Positions 36,357-45,634 of a DNA stretch of 64,000 nucleotides are shown here, one piece after another. The notes under the pieces are model-generated. The model was not told the DNA's origin. It saw nothing but the letters and a program-made list of their open reading frames with translations, and did not search any database. Made by a program: the position numbers and the translations under genes. The stretch is from Lacisediminimonas profundi (GTDB taxonomy: Bacteria > Pseudomonadota > Gammaproteobacteria > Burkholderiales > Burkholderiaceae_D): assembly GCF_008831265.1 (NCBI RefSeq), contig NZ_VTTH01000005.1, positions 333,724 through 397,723 of the forward strand, in the 5' to 3' direction. Positions within the stretch are counted from its first letter, which is position 1. Each line of letters starts with the position of its first letter.

Positions 36357-36538
36357 CGGTGAAGTTTACACGCAGACAGCATGCCAGGCTCGCGCGTGCA
36401 CAAGCATTCGTCGTACATGCGCGCTCGATTCCGGGGCGAGGATCGGATCGGCAACTGGTCCCGAGTCGTGCGGCACCCGAGGCCGGTGCTGGCCCGCTTC
36501 CTTTACAATGACGCTTTGCAAGAAGCTCCCCCCTCCCC

Positions 36539-37561
36539 ATGAAAGTCCTCGGCGTCGAATCCTCCTGTGACGAAACCGGCATTGCCATCTATGACACGGA
36601 TCGCGGCCTGCTCGGCCATGCGCTGCATTCGCAGGTAGCAATGCACGAGGAGTATGGCGGCGTGGTGCCGGAACTGGCCTCGCGTGACCATGTGCGGCGC
36701 GCCCTGCCGCTGCTGGAGCAGGCGCTGCGCGACAGCGGCGTGGGACTGGATCAGATCGACGCGATCGGCTACACCGAAGGTCCGGGGCTGGCCGGCGCGC
36801 TGCTGGTTGGCGCCTCGTTCGCTTGCGGATTGGGCCTGGCGCTGGACAAGCCGGTGCTCGGCATTCATCACCTGGAAGGCCACCTGCTGTCGCCGCTGCT
36901 GTCGGCTGCACCGCCAGAATTTCCCTTTGTCGCCCTGCTGGTGTCGGGCGGCCACACCCAGTTGATGCGGGTCGATGGCGTCGGCCAATACCAACTGCTG
37001 GGCGAGACGGTAGACGATGCGGCGGGTGAGGCTTTCGACAAGTCGGCCAAGCTGCTGGGACTCGGTTATCCGGGCGGTCCGGCCATTTCGCGACTGGCCG
37101 AGTTCGGCGATCCCGGCGCTTACAAGCTGCCGCGGCCGATGCTGCATTCTGGCGACCTGAATTTCAGCTTCTCCGGGCTGAAGACCGCGGTGCTGACCGT
37201 GGTGAAAAACCAGATCACGAATATCTGCGAGCAGGACAAGGCCAACGTGGCGCGGGCATTCGTCGATGCCATCGTGGACGTGCTGGTGGCCAAGTCAGTC
37301 TCGGCACTGAAACAGACCGGGCTGAAGCGGCTGGTGATCGCCGGCGGCGTCGGCGCCAACGGACAGTTGCGTTCGGCGCTGAATGCGGCGGCGGCGAAGC
37401 GCCAGTTCAAGGTCTATTACCCTGAACTGGAGTTTTGCACGGATAACGGGGCGATGATCGCTTTTGCAGCAGCGATGCGGCTGCAGCGCCATCCGGATGC
37501 TGCGCGGCGGGATTATGGCTTCACGGTGCGGCCGCGCTGGCCGCTGGAAGATTTGGACTGA
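36539..37561 (+). CDS. tsaD: tRNA N6-adenosine threonylcarbamoyltransferase
   Basis: 340 residues, full length. It starts [20 protein letters not shown] and carries the metal-binding [12 protein letters not shown] motif, [10 protein letters not shown], and the late [15 protein letters not shown]. With TsaB, TsaE and TsaC it makes t6A at position 37 of ANN-decoding tRNAs. tsaE is also in this window (49686), about 12 kb away, so the complex genes are split. There is no strong Shine-Dalgarno; the standard start is nevertheless unambiguous from the family. Confidence 0.96.
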   Translation: MKVLGVESSCDETGIAIYDTDRGLLGHALHSQVAMHEEYGGVVPELASRDHVRRALPLLEQALRDSGVGLDQIDAIGYTEGPGLAGALLVGASFACGLGLALDKPVLGIHHLEGHLLSPLLSAAPPEFPFVALLVSGGHTQLMRVDGVGQYQLLGETVDDAAGEAFDKSAKLLGLGYPGGPAISRLAEFGDPGAYKLPRPMLHSGDLNFSFSGLKTAVLTVVKNQITNICEQDKANVARAFVDAIVDVLVAKSVSALKQTGLKRLVIAGGVGANGQLRSALNAAAAKRQFKVYYPELEFCTDNGAMIAFAAAMRLQRHPDAARRDYGFTVRPRWPLEDLD

Positions 37562-37590
37562 GTTCCTGCGGCAGGAGCCTGCGTTTCATG

Positions 37591-37634
37591 GGCTGGGCAT
37601 TACCCATATCCTGATTCATAGCGGAGACCGTCGC
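37591..37634 (+). repeat. single copy of a dispersed intergenic repeat
   Basis: The 44 bases from GGCTGGGCATTACCCATATC onward closely match 47444-47487. The copy lies between the convergent tsaD and plsY genes. It belongs to the same repeat group as the 47.4-48.5 kb region. Confidence 0.6.
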
Positions 37635-37652
37635 AATCCCTGCTTCCAACCA

Positions 37653-38282
37653 CTACTTCTTCTTGCTGCCACCGATGCGGCCTTCCTTCCCCGCAAGCAG
37701 GTTTCCAATGTTGCTGCGGTGCCGGTAAATCAGCAGCGCGCTCATCACGCCTACTGCCAGCAACTGCCCATCGATCCCGAACAGCAGGCCGTAATAGAAC
37801 GGCGCGAATGCCGCTGCCATCAGCGCAGCAAAGGACGAATAGCGGAACGCGTAGGCGATCACGAGCCAGGTAAGCAGCGTCGCCAGCCCCAACCACGGGT
37901 TGATGCCAAGCAGCACGCCCAGCGCGGTGGCAACGCCCTTGCCGCCCTGGAATCGGAAAAACACCGGGAACAGGTGGCCCAGGAATACCGCCAGCGACAC
38001 CGCTGCAATGCCGGATTCCTCGACGCCGAACTGCGGCCCCAACCGTATCGCCAGCCACACCGCAAACCAGCCCTTGATGCAATCCCCGAGCAGGGTCGCC
38101 GCTGCCGCCTTCTTGTTACCGGTACGCAGAACATTGGTGGCGCCCGGGTTTTTTGATCCGTAGGTTCGCGGATCGGCAAGCCCGGAAAACCGGCTGACGA
38201 CCACCGCGAACGAGACCGATCCGATCAGATAGGCTGCCAGCACAAACAAAAATGTATTCATTGCTCCCCCTTCAAACTGCAT
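37653..38282 (-). CDS. plsY: acyl-phosphate:glycerol-3-phosphate acyltransferase
   Basis: 209 residues, about five membrane segments. Family motifs: [20 protein letters not shown] (phosphate binding), then [19 protein letters not shown] and later [16 protein letters not shown]. It makes lysophosphatidic acid from acyl-phosphate and glycerol-3-phosphate, the first step of membrane phospholipid synthesis. The C-terminus is a Lys-rich GSKKK tail. It lies six bases after ybaK and is probably cotranscribed. Confidence 0.94.
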   Translation of the reverse strand: MQFEGGAMNTFLFVLAAYLIGSVSFAVVVSRFSGLADPRTYGSKNPGATNVLRTGNKKAAAATLLGDCIKGWFAVWLAIRLGPQFGVEESGIAAVSLAVFLGHLFPVFFRFQGGKGVATALGVLLGINPWLGLATLLTWLVIAYAFRYSSFAALMAAAFAPFYYGLLFGIDGQLLAVGVMSALLIYRHRSNIGNLLAGKEGRIGGSKKK

Positions 38283-38288
38283 TGTTTT

Positions 38289-38774
38289 TTATTCCGGCAG
38301 CGCGCATTCGACAGCCGTGACCGACAGCAGCGACGGCAACAGCGCCGGATCGATGCCGACCAGGTAACCGCGCCGTCCGCCGTTGATATAGATTTTCGGA
38401 AGCGACAGCACCGACTTTTCCACGTACACCGGCATCGCCTTGCGCAGGCCGAACGGCGAGGTTCCGCCAACCAGATAGCCGGAGTGGCGGTTGGCCACTT
38501 CGGGCTTGCACGGTTCAACCGACTTGACGCCGATCTGGCGCGCCAGGTTCTTGGTCGATACCTTGCAGTCGCCGTGCATCAGCACCACCAGCGGACGCGC
38601 CGCATCATCCTGCATGACCAGGGTCTTGACGACGCAGTGTTCATCCACGCCCAGTTCGCGCGCGGAAACTGCCGTGCCGCCATGTTCTTCATAGGCGTAA
38701 GGATGTTCAGTGAAGGCGACACCCGCCTTGCGCAGGAACTGGGTGGCGGGTGTTTCGGATACGTGCTTTGCCAT
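38289..38774 (-). CDS. ybaK: Cys-tRNA(Pro)/Cys-tRNA(Cys) deacylase (YbaK/EbsC family)
   Basis: 161 residues from the ATG at 38772-38774. The YbaK/ProX fold is seen in TQFLRKAGVAFTEHPYAYEE, the catalytic lysine region in CVVKTLVMQDD, and the glycine loop GYLVGGTSPFGLRKAMPVYV. It hydrolyses cysteine mischarged on tRNA-Pro. No Shine-Dalgarno precedes the chosen ATG; the frame is open 26 codons upstream into a 9-base tandem repeat region, which argues against the longer form. Confidence 0.9.
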   Translation of the reverse strand: MAKHVSETPATQFLRKAGVAFTEHPYAYEEHGGTAVSARELGVDEHCVVKTLVMQDDAARPLVVLMHGDCKVSTKNLARQIGVKSVEPCKPEVANRHSGYLVGGTSPFGLRKAMPVYVEKSVLSLPKIYINGGRRGYLVGIDPALLPSLLSVTAVECALPE

Positions 38775-38820
38775 GCGGGAGTGTTGGTTGCAGCGACAGT
38801 ACGAGGAAAGTACGGCGGCA

Positions 38821-38856
38821 GTAAAGCCAGCCAAAGCCGCCAAAGCCGCCAAAGCC
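38821..38856. repeat. tandem 9-base repeat, four units
   Basis: GTAAAGCCA then three exact GCCAAAGCC units (38830-38838, 38839-38847, 38848-38856), between ybaK and xerD. In the minus-strand direction it would lie in the 5' region of ybaK. Copy number may vary by slippage. Confidence 0.7.
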
Positions 38857-38884
38857 GAGCATTATGCCGCATCCGGCGCCCGGA

Positions 38885-39790
38885 TCATCCGCGCGGATGA
38901 TGCTGCGCATGCAGTTTCTTCAGGCGCTCCCGTGCCACATGGGTGTAAATCTGGGTGGTGGAAATGTCAGCATGGCCGAGCAACAACTGCACCACCCGCA
39001 AATCTGCGCCGTGATTCAGCAGGTGGGTGGCAAAGGCGTGGCGCAGCGTATGCGGCGACAGCGGCGCATTGATGCCCGCCTTGATCGTGTATTTTTTTAT
39101 CAGCACCCAGAACATCTGGCGCGTCATGGGACCGCCGCGACCGGTGACGAACAAGGCATCGTCGACCTGGCCGCCGAGGATCTCGCCGCGCGCATCCCGC
39201 AGGTATTTCTCGATCCAGCCGCGGGCTTCTTCGCCGAACGGCACCAGCCGCGTCTTGTTGCCCTTGCCGGTGATGCGCAGCACGCCTTCGTTCATGCCCA
39301 ACTCGACCGACTTCAGGTTCACCAGCTCGGACACGCGCAGGCCGCTTGCATACATCAATTCCAGCATGGTCCGGTCGCGCAGGCCGAGAGCCGTATGGGT
39401 ATCGGGCGCCGCCAGCAGCGCCTCGACCTGCAATTCGCTCAGGGTCTTGGGAAAGCGTTCCGGCTGTTTGGCCGCCCTGATGCGCAGGCAGGGGTCGGCG
39501 CTGATGCGGTTCTGGCGCAGGGCCAGTTGATAGAAGCGGCGCAGCACCGCCAGCCGGCGATTGGACGACGTGGCCTTGCTGGTCGCATGGCGCGCTGCAA
39601 GGTAGGCATTCACATCGTCAGCACCGGCCGCGTGCAGTGCGGTGGCCCGCTCCCGTTGCAGCCACGCCGCAAACAGCGCGAGGTCGCGCCGGTAGGCCTC
39701 GAGCGTGTTCTTGGACAGCCCGTCTTCCAGCCACAGGGTGTCGCAAAAATCGTCGATTTCCGCCTGGCCCGGTTGCACAACGCTACTCAT
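38885..39790 (-). CDS. xerD: tyrosine recombinase XerD
   Basis: 301 residues from the ATG at 39788-39790. The core-binding domain (about 10-95) has TLWLEDGLSKNTLEAYRRDL; the catalytic domain has ASGLRVSEL (Arg), GKGNKTRLVPF (Lys), SPHTLRHAFATHLL (His and Arg), LLGHADISTTQIYTHV (His/Tyr nucleophile). With XerC it resolves chromosome dimers at dif. Its start overlaps the ogt stop by four bases. Although an integrase is also in the window, this one is the chromosomal housekeeping type. Confidence 0.94.
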   Translation of the reverse strand: MSSVVQPGQAEIDDFCDTLWLEDGLSKNTLEAYRRDLALFAAWLQRERATALHAAGADDVNAYLAARHATSKATSSNRRLAVLRRFYQLALRQNRISADPCLRIRAAKQPERFPKTLSELQVEALLAAPDTHTALGLRDRTMLELMYASGLRVSELVNLKSVELGMNEGVLRITGKGNKTRLVPFGEEARGWIEKYLRDARGEILGGQVDDALFVTGRGGPMTRQMFWVLIKKYTIKAGINAPLSPHTLRHAFATHLLNHGADLRVVQLLLGHADISTTQIYTHVARERLKKLHAQHHPRG

Positions 39791-40284
39791 CGGGGCACGC
39801 CCGCGCCCTCGTGTGCCAGCAGCCAGCGTTTGACGCCGAGCTGGAAGCCGGCCTGGTCGTCCGAATGGGCAAAACCGCCAAGTCCTCCGGCTGCGGTCAC
39901 GCGATGACAGGGAATCACCAGCGGGAACCAGTTCGCGCCGCAAGCCTGGCCGACCGCGCGCGGCGCGGATTGCAACGCTCGGGCGACCTGGCCGTAGGTC
40001 AGCAGGCTGCCGCGCGGTATGGCGGAAATGATGTCCCAGACCCGGCGCTGGAATGCCGTGCCGGCAGGCGCCAGCGGCAGGTCGAAGCGGAAATCGGGAT
40101 CAGTGAAATAAGCCTGCAGTTGCCGCACGACGCGTTCGGCGAGCTCGCTTTCGGCCGGCTTCTCGTCAAAGCCCGGCGGCAGGTAAACCAGTTCGCGCAC
40201 CAACGCCCCCTCGGTACGAACGCCCACCGCGCCAAATGGCGCATGGACGATTGCCGAGAAAAGATGGTCGTTGTGATTTCGCAT
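39787..40284 (-). CDS. ogt: methylated-DNA-[protein]-cysteine S-methyltransferase
   Basis: 165 residues from ATG at 40282-40284. The C-terminal MGMT domain contains GTAFQRRVWDIISAIPRGSL, TYGQVARAL, and the acceptor motif VIPCHRV with the suicide cysteine. It removes alkyl groups from O6-guanine in DNA. The N-terminal part (about 1-70) is the Ogt type, without the Ada zinc domain. It overlaps xerD by four bases. Confidence 0.93.
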   Translation of the reverse strand: MRNHNDHLFSAIVHAPFGAVGVRTEGALVRELVYLPPGFDEKPAESELAERVVRQLQAYFTDPDFRFDLPLAPAGTAFQRRVWDIISAIPRGSLLTYGQVARALQSAPRAVGQACGANWFPLVIPCHRVTAAGGLGGFAHSDDQAGFQLGVKRWLLAHEGAGVPR

Positions 40285-40360
40285 CCGGGAAGCATAGCAA
40301 AACCAGCGCCCGGCCGGCACTGTCTTGCGGGCAGGATGAAAATGAGAACAGAGGTAAACG

Positions 40361-40390
40361 AAAAAAGCCCCCGGCTGGTGGCCAGGGGCT
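40361..40390 (-). terminator. Rho-independent terminator of the TRAP operon
   Basis: Read leftwards, AGCCCC and GGGGCT form a stem around TGGCCACCAGCCG-type loop, followed by six Ts (40361-40366). It lies 44 bases past the dctM stop. Confidence 0.75.
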
Positions 40391-40433
40391 TGCTTGCAAC
40401 TTGCCGACGGGTAGCGTCAGCAGTGCAGGATGA

Positions 40434-41717
40434 TCACTTCCCGTAAAGCAGGTTCGGCAGCCACAAACTGATCTCCGGCACGTAGGTAACCAGCATCAGG
40501 AAGCCGAGCATGGTCAGCAGCCATGGCATCACCGCGATCGTCAGTTCGGTAATGCCCATTTTGGTAATGCCCGAGGCGACATACAGGTTCAGGCCAACCG
40601 GCGGATGGCACATGCCGACCTCCATGTTCACCACCATCATGATGCCGAAATGGACCGGATCGATGCCCAGCTTCATGGCGACCGGGAACAGGATCGGCGC
40701 CATGATCAGTACGATCGATGACGGCTCCATCACATTCCCTGCCAGCAGCAGCAGCACGTTGACGATCAGCAGGAAGGCAACCACGCCGAATCCCTTGTCC
40801 ATGATCCAGCCCGCCATTTCCTGCGGGATGTTCTCGCTGGTCATCAGGAAGGAGAACAGCACGGCGTTGGTGATGATGTACAGCAGCATCGCGGACATTG
40901 ACGCCGAATCGAGCAGGACTTTGGGAATCTGCTTGAGCGACATGTCCTTGTAGATGAACACCGCCACGATGAAAGCGTACACCGCCGACATTGCCGCCGC
41001 TTCGGTCGGCGTGAACACGCCGGTATAAATGCCGCCGATGACGATCACGATCAGCAGCAGTCCCCATACGCTCTCGCGCAAGGCCAGCAGGCGCTCGGCC
41101 CAGGTGGCGCGGCGCATGCGCGGATAGTTGTTCTTGCGCGCCAGGTACCAGGTGGTCAGGCCGAGCAGGAACGCCAGCATCAGGCCGGGAACGATGCCCG
41201 CCATGAACAGCTTGCCGACCGAGGTGTTGGTGGAGACCGAATACATCACCATCACGATCGAGGGCGGGATCAGGATCCCGAGCGCGCCGGAGGTGGTGAT
41301 GACGCCGGCACCGAAGCGGTTCGGATAACCCTGCTTGACCATGGCCGGCAGGATGATCGAGCCGATCGCCACCACGGTCGCCGGGCTGGAGCCCGAGACG
41401 GCGGCAAACAACGCGCAGGCAACCACGCCAGCCAGCGCAAGGCCGCCGTGCCAGTGACCGACCATGGAGGTTGCGAAGCGGATCATGCGGCGGGCGACGC
41501 CGCCGTGGGTCAGGAAGTTACCGGCCAGGATGAAGAACGGGATCGCCATGATCTCGAACTTCTCGATGCCCGTGAACAGCTTCAGCGCCACCGATTCGAT
41601 CGGCACCGACGTCATCGTGAACAGGAATGTCAGTACCGTCAGGCCGAGCGAGATGGAGATCGGCATGCCGGTCAGCATCAGCGCGAACAGCAGTACGAAA
41701 ATGATGGCTGCATTCAT
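40434..41717 (-). CDS. dctM: TRAP C4-dicarboxylate transporter, large permease DctM
   Basis: 427 residues, about 12 membrane segments. Typical DctM features: LFTGIEKFEIMAIPFFILAG, SGSSPATVVAIGSIILPAM, VGTN/GALGILIPPSIVMVMY, and MCHPPVGLNLYVASG near the C-terminus. It is the sodium-coupled transport subunit for C4-dicarboxylates such as succinate, fumarate and malate. Its start overlaps the dctQ stop by four bases. Confidence 0.94.
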   Translation of the reverse strand: MNAAIIFVLLFALMLTGMPISISLGLTVLTFLFTMTSVPIESVALKLFTGIEKFEIMAIPFFILAGNFLTHGGVARRMIRFATSMVGHWHGGLALAGVVACALFAAVSGSSPATVVAIGSIILPAMVKQGYPNRFGAGVITTSGALGILIPPSIVMVMYSVSTNTSVGKLFMAGIVPGLMLAFLLGLTTWYLARKNNYPRMRRATWAERLLALRESVWGLLLIVIVIGGIYTGVFTPTEAAAMSAVYAFIVAVFIYKDMSLKQIPKVLLDSASMSAMLLYIITNAVLFSFLMTSENIPQEMAGWIMDKGFGVVAFLLIVNVLLLLAGNVMEPSSIVLIMAPILFPVAMKLGIDPVHFGIMMVVNMEVGMCHPPVGLNLYVASGITKMGITELTIAVMPWLLTMLGFLMLVTYVPEISLWLPNLLYGK

Positions 41718-42283
41718 ATTTTTGCTCCCGCGATGTCTTCCTTGTCGGGATCAAGTCCTTCGACGTGTGCATGGTCGTGCTTGGGCAGTTCGCCGGTACG
41801 GATGAAGTTCCATATCACCTGCAGGAAACGGAAGCACATCAGGTAGGAACCGAGCGGAATGGCCATGTAGACCATCCACATCGGCAGTTCCAGGACTTCC
41901 GAGGTGCTGGTGGTATGGCTGAGCTCGTAGCAGAAGGTGGCGCCGAGCGTGCCGACGATGCCGGTGAACAGCGCACCGGCGGCCAGGCCGAACACGATCA
42001 TCTTGCCGCGCCAGTTGTCATTCAGGCGGTTGACCAGCACGTCGACCCCGACGTGGATGCCGGTCCGCACGCCGTAGGCAGCTCCGAATTTTGCCATCCA
42101 CACGAACATGAAGATGGTCAGTTCCTGAGCCCAGCTGGTGTTGAGCTGGATCAGCCAGTCCTGCAGGCCGGGAATCGCAAAACCCGACAGGTAGCGATGC
42201 ACGACCGCTACGAAAACGACAAGCGTCGCCAATGCCATCAGAGTGGCGATAAGCCACTCTTCGAGATGGTCCAGAAATTTCAC
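41714..42283 (-). CDS. dctQ: TRAP transporter small permease DctQ
   Basis: 189 residues with four membrane segments; conserved WAQELTIFMFVWMAKFGAAY and the VRTGIHVGVDVLVNRL stretch. I chose the GTG at 42281-42283 because GGGAGG lies a few bases before it; the frame remains open another 24 codons upstream, but that part falls in an intercistronic terminator. DctQ links the binding protein to DctM. It has an unusually His/Asp-rich C-terminus (KHDHAHVEGLDPDKED). Confidence 0.9.
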   Translation of the reverse strand: MKFLDHLEEWLIATLMALATLVVFVAVVHRYLSGFAIPGLQDWLIQLNTSWAQELTIFMFVWMAKFGAAYGVRTGIHVGVDVLVNRLNDNWRGKMIVFGLAAGALFTGIVGTLGATFCYELSHTTSTSEVLELPMWMVYMAIPLGSYLMCFRFLQVIWNFIRTGELPKHDHAHVEGLDPDKEDIAGAKI

Positions 42284-42328
42284 ATTCCCTCCCCGTTGTT
42301 TTTTTTCGTCCTGCGGACGGCCTTCAAC

Positions 42329-42385
42329 AAAAACGCCCCGGAATTGCAGTGGCATTTATAACACGCTGCCATGCGTTTCCGGGGC
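42329..42385 (-). terminator. attenuating terminator between dctP and dctQ
   Basis: On the minus strand GCCCCGGAA (42377-42385) pairs with TTCCGGGGC (42335-42343), followed by GTTTTTG (Ts at 42329-42333). A smaller TGGCA/TGCCA stem lies in the loop. It sits 42 bases past the dctP stop and would make more binding protein than permease. Confidence 0.7.
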
Positions 42386-42426
42386 TACAGGAGACATCCG
42401 CCCCCTGCCTGACTGCTTGCTGCTTA

Positions 42427-43440
42427 CTACTTGTAGCCCAACGCCAGGGCTTCCTTGTTGACCGCCTGGATGATATCGCGGCCAATGCGCGCTTCCATGT
42501 CCTTTTGCACCGGCAGCAGGGCACGGCGCCATTCAGCCTTTTCCGGCGGCGTCAGCGAATAGACCCTGGTCTTGCCGGACTTGCGAACGGCGTCCAGCGC
42601 GCGGTCGTTTTCCTGCTGGGCGATGGCGTTGGCGTACTTGGTCGAGTCTTTCATCGCATTTTGCAACTGGCCGCGCACATCGGCGGGCAGCCCGTCCCAG
42701 AATTTCTTGTTGACGATCACGGCGTAGCCCAGGTACCCATGGTCCGACAGCGTGACATGCTTCTGGACCTCATGCATCTTCTGCGTGTACAGGTTGGACG
42801 GCGGATTCTCGGTGCCGTCCACCACGCCGGTCTGCAGCGCCTGGTACACCTCGGAGAACGCCATCACCTGCGGGTTGGCACCAAGCGCGCGCATCTGGGC
42901 ATCCAGCACCTTGGACGACTGTATGCGCATCTTCATGCCCCTGAAATCAGCCGGAACGTGCATCGGCTTGTTCGAGGACATCACCTTGAAACCGTTGTCC
43001 CAATAGGCCAGCCCGACGATGCCCTTGGGCTCGAGCTTCTTGAACAGTCCCTTGCCGACCGGGCCTTCCGTGACGCGATAGAGCACGTCCTTGCCCGGGA
43101 AGATGTACGGCAGGTCGAACAATTCGAATTCCTTCACGCCCAGCGGACCGAACTTGGCCAGCGAAGGCGCCAGCATCTGCACTGCGCCCAGTTGCAGGGC
43201 CTCGAGCTCTTCCTTGTCCTTGTACAGCGAGCTGTTCGGGTAGAGTTCGACCTTGACCCGCCCCTTGGTGTATTTTTCGGCGAGTTCCTTGAACCGCTCG
43301 GCACCCTTGCCCTTGGGCGTGTCATTGGCAACGACGTGGCTGAATTTCAGTACGATCGGCGCTTGGGCGAAAGCAGCGGTCGAGAACGTGGCAGCGACCG
43401 CCAGCGAAGCAAACAAAGTGTGCAAGGTGCGACGATTCAT
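42427..43440 (-). CDS. dctP: TRAP C4-dicarboxylate binding protein DctP
   Basis: 337 residues from the ATG at 43438-43440 (GGAG seven bases upstream). A Sec signal peptide MNRRTLHTLFASLAVAATFS ends at AFA-QA near 25. Conserved DctP motifs: LKFSHVVANDTPKGKGAERF, the substrate-binding arginine in GMKMRIQSSKV, and VVDGTENPPSNLYTQKMHEV. It collects dicarboxylates in the periplasm for DctQM. It is divergent from dctS across a 189-base region with a dyad that may be the DctR site. Confidence 0.94.
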   Translation of the reverse strand: MNRRTLHTLFASLAVAATFSTAAFAQAPIVLKFSHVVANDTPKGKGAERFKELAEKYTKGRVKVELYPNSSLYKDKEELEALQLGAVQMLAPSLAKFGPLGVKEFELFDLPYIFPGKDVLYRVTEGPVGKGLFKKLEPKGIVGLAYWDNGFKVMSSNKPMHVPADFRGMKMRIQSSKVLDAQMRALGANPQVMAFSEVYQALQTGVVDGTENPPSNLYTQKMHEVQKHVTLSDHGYLGYAVIVNKKFWDGLPADVRGQLQNAMKDSTKYANAIAQQENDRALDAVRKSGKTRVYSLTPPEKAEWRRALLPVQKDMEARIGRDIIQAVNKEALALGYK

Positions 43441-43511
43441 AAAATGGCTCCGCTTGTGGGTAAGCATTTTCAAGGGTGCCCATTGTCATTACCGGCCTGC
43501 GCAGCAACAAG

Positions 43512-43525
43512 TGTGGATAACCACA
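43512..43525. promoter_or_regulatory. dyad in the dctP-dctS divergent region (candidate DctR site)
   Basis: TGTGG-ATAA-CCACA, a perfect 5-base inverted repeat, with a wider pair CCATTGT (43480-43486) and ACAATGG (43523-43529) around it. It lies about 70 bases from each start codon's upstream region, well placed for a FixJ-type activator. Inferred only. Confidence 0.4.
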
Positions 43526-43629
43526 ATGGATGCAGTGCAGCAAAAGCGCGGTATTCGGTACACTGTCGCTTCCCTCCCTTTCCCTGTCCGCTCTTGCACT
43601 AAACTTTCGTTCTTCGCACACTCCAGCCC

Positions 43630-45627
43630 ATGAACTCTGACTTACGGCGCTCGGTCGCCCTGCTTGGCGGTAGTCGCAACCTGTGGCGCTGGCTGCTCCC
43701 CTTGTTGCTGTTGCTGCTATTCCTCGCCACGCTGCTCTGGTTGCCCTGGCAGGCACAGCGCATCGAGGCCAGCGAACGGCGCGAGCAACTGATCGCCGAC
43801 ACGCTGTGGGTCGAACAGACCATCCGCTTCCAGCTCAGCCGCAACGAGGAGAGCATGCGATTGCTGGCGAACGACATGCTGGCCGGCCACCTGAATGAGC
43901 AGCAATGGCGTGACCGGGTCGCGGCGTTGTTGCGTAACAGCCGCGAAGTGCGCCGGCTGGCCTGGCTCGACGCCGATGGCGAAGTCCGCCTGTCGTCGGA
44001 CGGCATGTCCTCAGCCGATCTTTCGCCGCAATCAAAAGAAGCAGGCGAGAGCGCCAGGAAATCAAGGCGCGGCGAATACAGCGTGCCCGCGCCCCAGCCA
44101 GGCTTGTCGGCGCCCATGCTGATGGATTATCACCTGCCGATGTTCCGCAACGGCCGCTATGCCGGCAGCCTGGTCGCAAGTTATCCGACCTCGCGCATGC
44201 TCGACGAACTGGTGCCGTGGTGGTTCGCGCAGGACAACGAGATCGCGCTGATCGACAATGACGAGGCCGTGATCGACAAGCGGGCAGCGGGCGGTCCCGG
44301 GCGCAACGTGTACACCCACACCAGGGCGCTCGACCTGCCCGGTGTCGACCTCAGCCTGCGCACCAACAGCCTGAAGGGCGCGCCGGGCTTGCTGCCCAAC
44401 CTGCTGGTCGGCTCGGTGATTGCGCTGTCGCTCAGCCTGGCATGGAGCCTGGCCGCGCTATGGCGCGACATCAGGCGCCGCCTGGCGGCAGAAGGCGCGC
44501 TGCGGCAACAGGTGTCGTTCCGCAGCGCGATGGAAAATTCCCTGCTGACCGGACTGCGCGCGCGCGACCTGGAAGGGCGCATCACCTATGTCAATCCGGC
44601 ATTCTGCGAAATGGTCGGCCTGCCCGCCTCGGAACTGGTGGGCAAGCGTCCGCCCATGCCCTATTGGGCGCCGGAAGCCATGGAGGAATACCAGGGCAGG
44701 TTCACCCAGGTGCTGGCCGGCCACGCAACGCCGCAATTCGAAACCGTTTTCCAGCGCTCGAACGGCGAGCGCTTCCCGGTGCTGGTGTTCGAATCGCCGT
44801 TGATGGACGGCGGACGGCAGACCGGCTGGATGAGTTCGTTACTGGACATCTCGGAGTTGCGCCGGGTCGAGAACCTGAGCCGGCAGCAACAGGAGCAACT
44901 GCAGGCCAGTGCGCGCCTTGCCAGCATGGGGGAGATCGCGTCGACGCTGGCGCATGAACTGAACCAGCCGCTGGCGGCGATCTCGAGCTACACGACCGGC
45001 GTGCTGAACTTGCTGGACAGCGGCAAGCCGGCCGATCCAGGACTGTTGCGCGATGCGGTGGAAAAGGCCAACCAGCAGGCGCAGCGCGCCGGCCACATCA
45101 TCCGCAGCGTGCATGCGTTCGTGAAGAAGCGCGCACCGGCACGCGAAGCGGTCGATATCGGCAAGCTGGTCGAGAGCCTGTTGCCGCTGGTCGAACTGCA
45201 AGCGCGCGAGGCCTATGTGTCGGTGCAGCTCAACATCGAGCCGGGACTTCCGCCGGTGCTGGCCGACAGCGTGATGCTGGAGCAGGTGGTTCTGAACCTG
45301 ACCCGGAATGGCATTGAATCGATGCTGGACGTGGCGCCCGAACGGCGCAGCCTGCGGGTGGCAGTGCGGCGCGACTCGTCGGCCGATACGCCGGCGGTGG
45401 AAGTGCTGGTGACCGACCGCGGACACGGCATTCCGGAAGAGGTGGCCGAGCGGCTGTTCTCGCCCTTCTTCTCGACCAAGGCTGAAGGCATGGGCATGGG
45501 GCTCAACATTTGCCGCACAGTGGTGGAGTCGCATGGCGGCACACTGACGCAGGCCGCCAATCCGGGAGGGGGAACCGTGTTCAGGTTCTCGATCCCGGCG
45601 ACTGCCGGCGCGCAGCGCCGGCAGTAA
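43630..45627 (+). CDS. dctS: sensor histidine kinase of the C4-dicarboxylate system (DctS type)
   Basis: 665 residues. Two membrane segments (about 20-42 and 257-280) flank a periplasmic sensor domain of around 215 residues; a PAS domain (about 300-415, with ITYVNPAFCEMVGLPASELV) precedes the histidine kinase core. The phosphorylated histidine is in LASTLAHELNQPLAAISSY, the N box in VVLNLTRNGIESM, the G boxes in VTDRGHGIPEEV and GMGMGLNICRTVVESHGG. The double-transmembrane plus PAS plan matches Rhodobacter DctS. It should sense external dicarboxylates and act on the response regulator at 45866. Confidence 0.9.
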   Translation: MNSDLRRSVALLGGSRNLWRWLLPLLLLLLFLATLLWLPWQAQRIEASERREQLIADTLWVEQTIRFQLSRNEESMRLLANDMLAGHLNEQQWRDRVAALLRNSREVRRLAWLDADGEVRLSSDGMSSADLSPQSKEAGESARKSRRGEYSVPAPQPGLSAPMLMDYHLPMFRNGRYAGSLVASYPTSRMLDELVPWWFAQDNEIALIDNDEAVIDKRAAGGPGRNVYTHTRALDLPGVDLSLRTNSLKGAPGLLPNLLVGSVIALSLSLAWSLAALWRDIRRRLAAEGALRQQVSFRSAMENSLLTGLRARDLEGRITYVNPAFCEMVGLPASELVGKRPPMPYWAPEAMEEYQGRFTQVLAGHATPQFETVFQRSNGERFPVLVFESPLMDGGRQTGWMSSLLDISELRRVENLSRQQQEQLQASARLASMGEIASTLAHELNQPLAAISSYTTGVLNLLDSGKPADPGLLRDAVEKANQQAQRAGHIIRSVHAFVKKRAPAREAVDIGKLVESLLPLVELQAREAYVSVQLNIEPGLPPVLADSVMLEQVVLNLTRNGIESMLDVAPERRSLRVAVRRDSSADTPAVEVLVTDRGHGIPEEVAERLFSPFFSTKAEGMGMGLNICRTVVESHGGTLTQAANPGGGTVFRFSIPATAGAQRRQ

Positions 45628-45634
45628 CGAACGG

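Noticed and set aside
38821..38856. CRISPR array
   Set aside because: The units are 9 bases, contiguous and without spacers; no cas gene is in the window.
38885..39790. XerD gene as a mobile-element integrase
   Set aside because: Its length, motifs and housekeeping neighbours fit chromosomal XerD; no att-like repeats or phage genes are around it.
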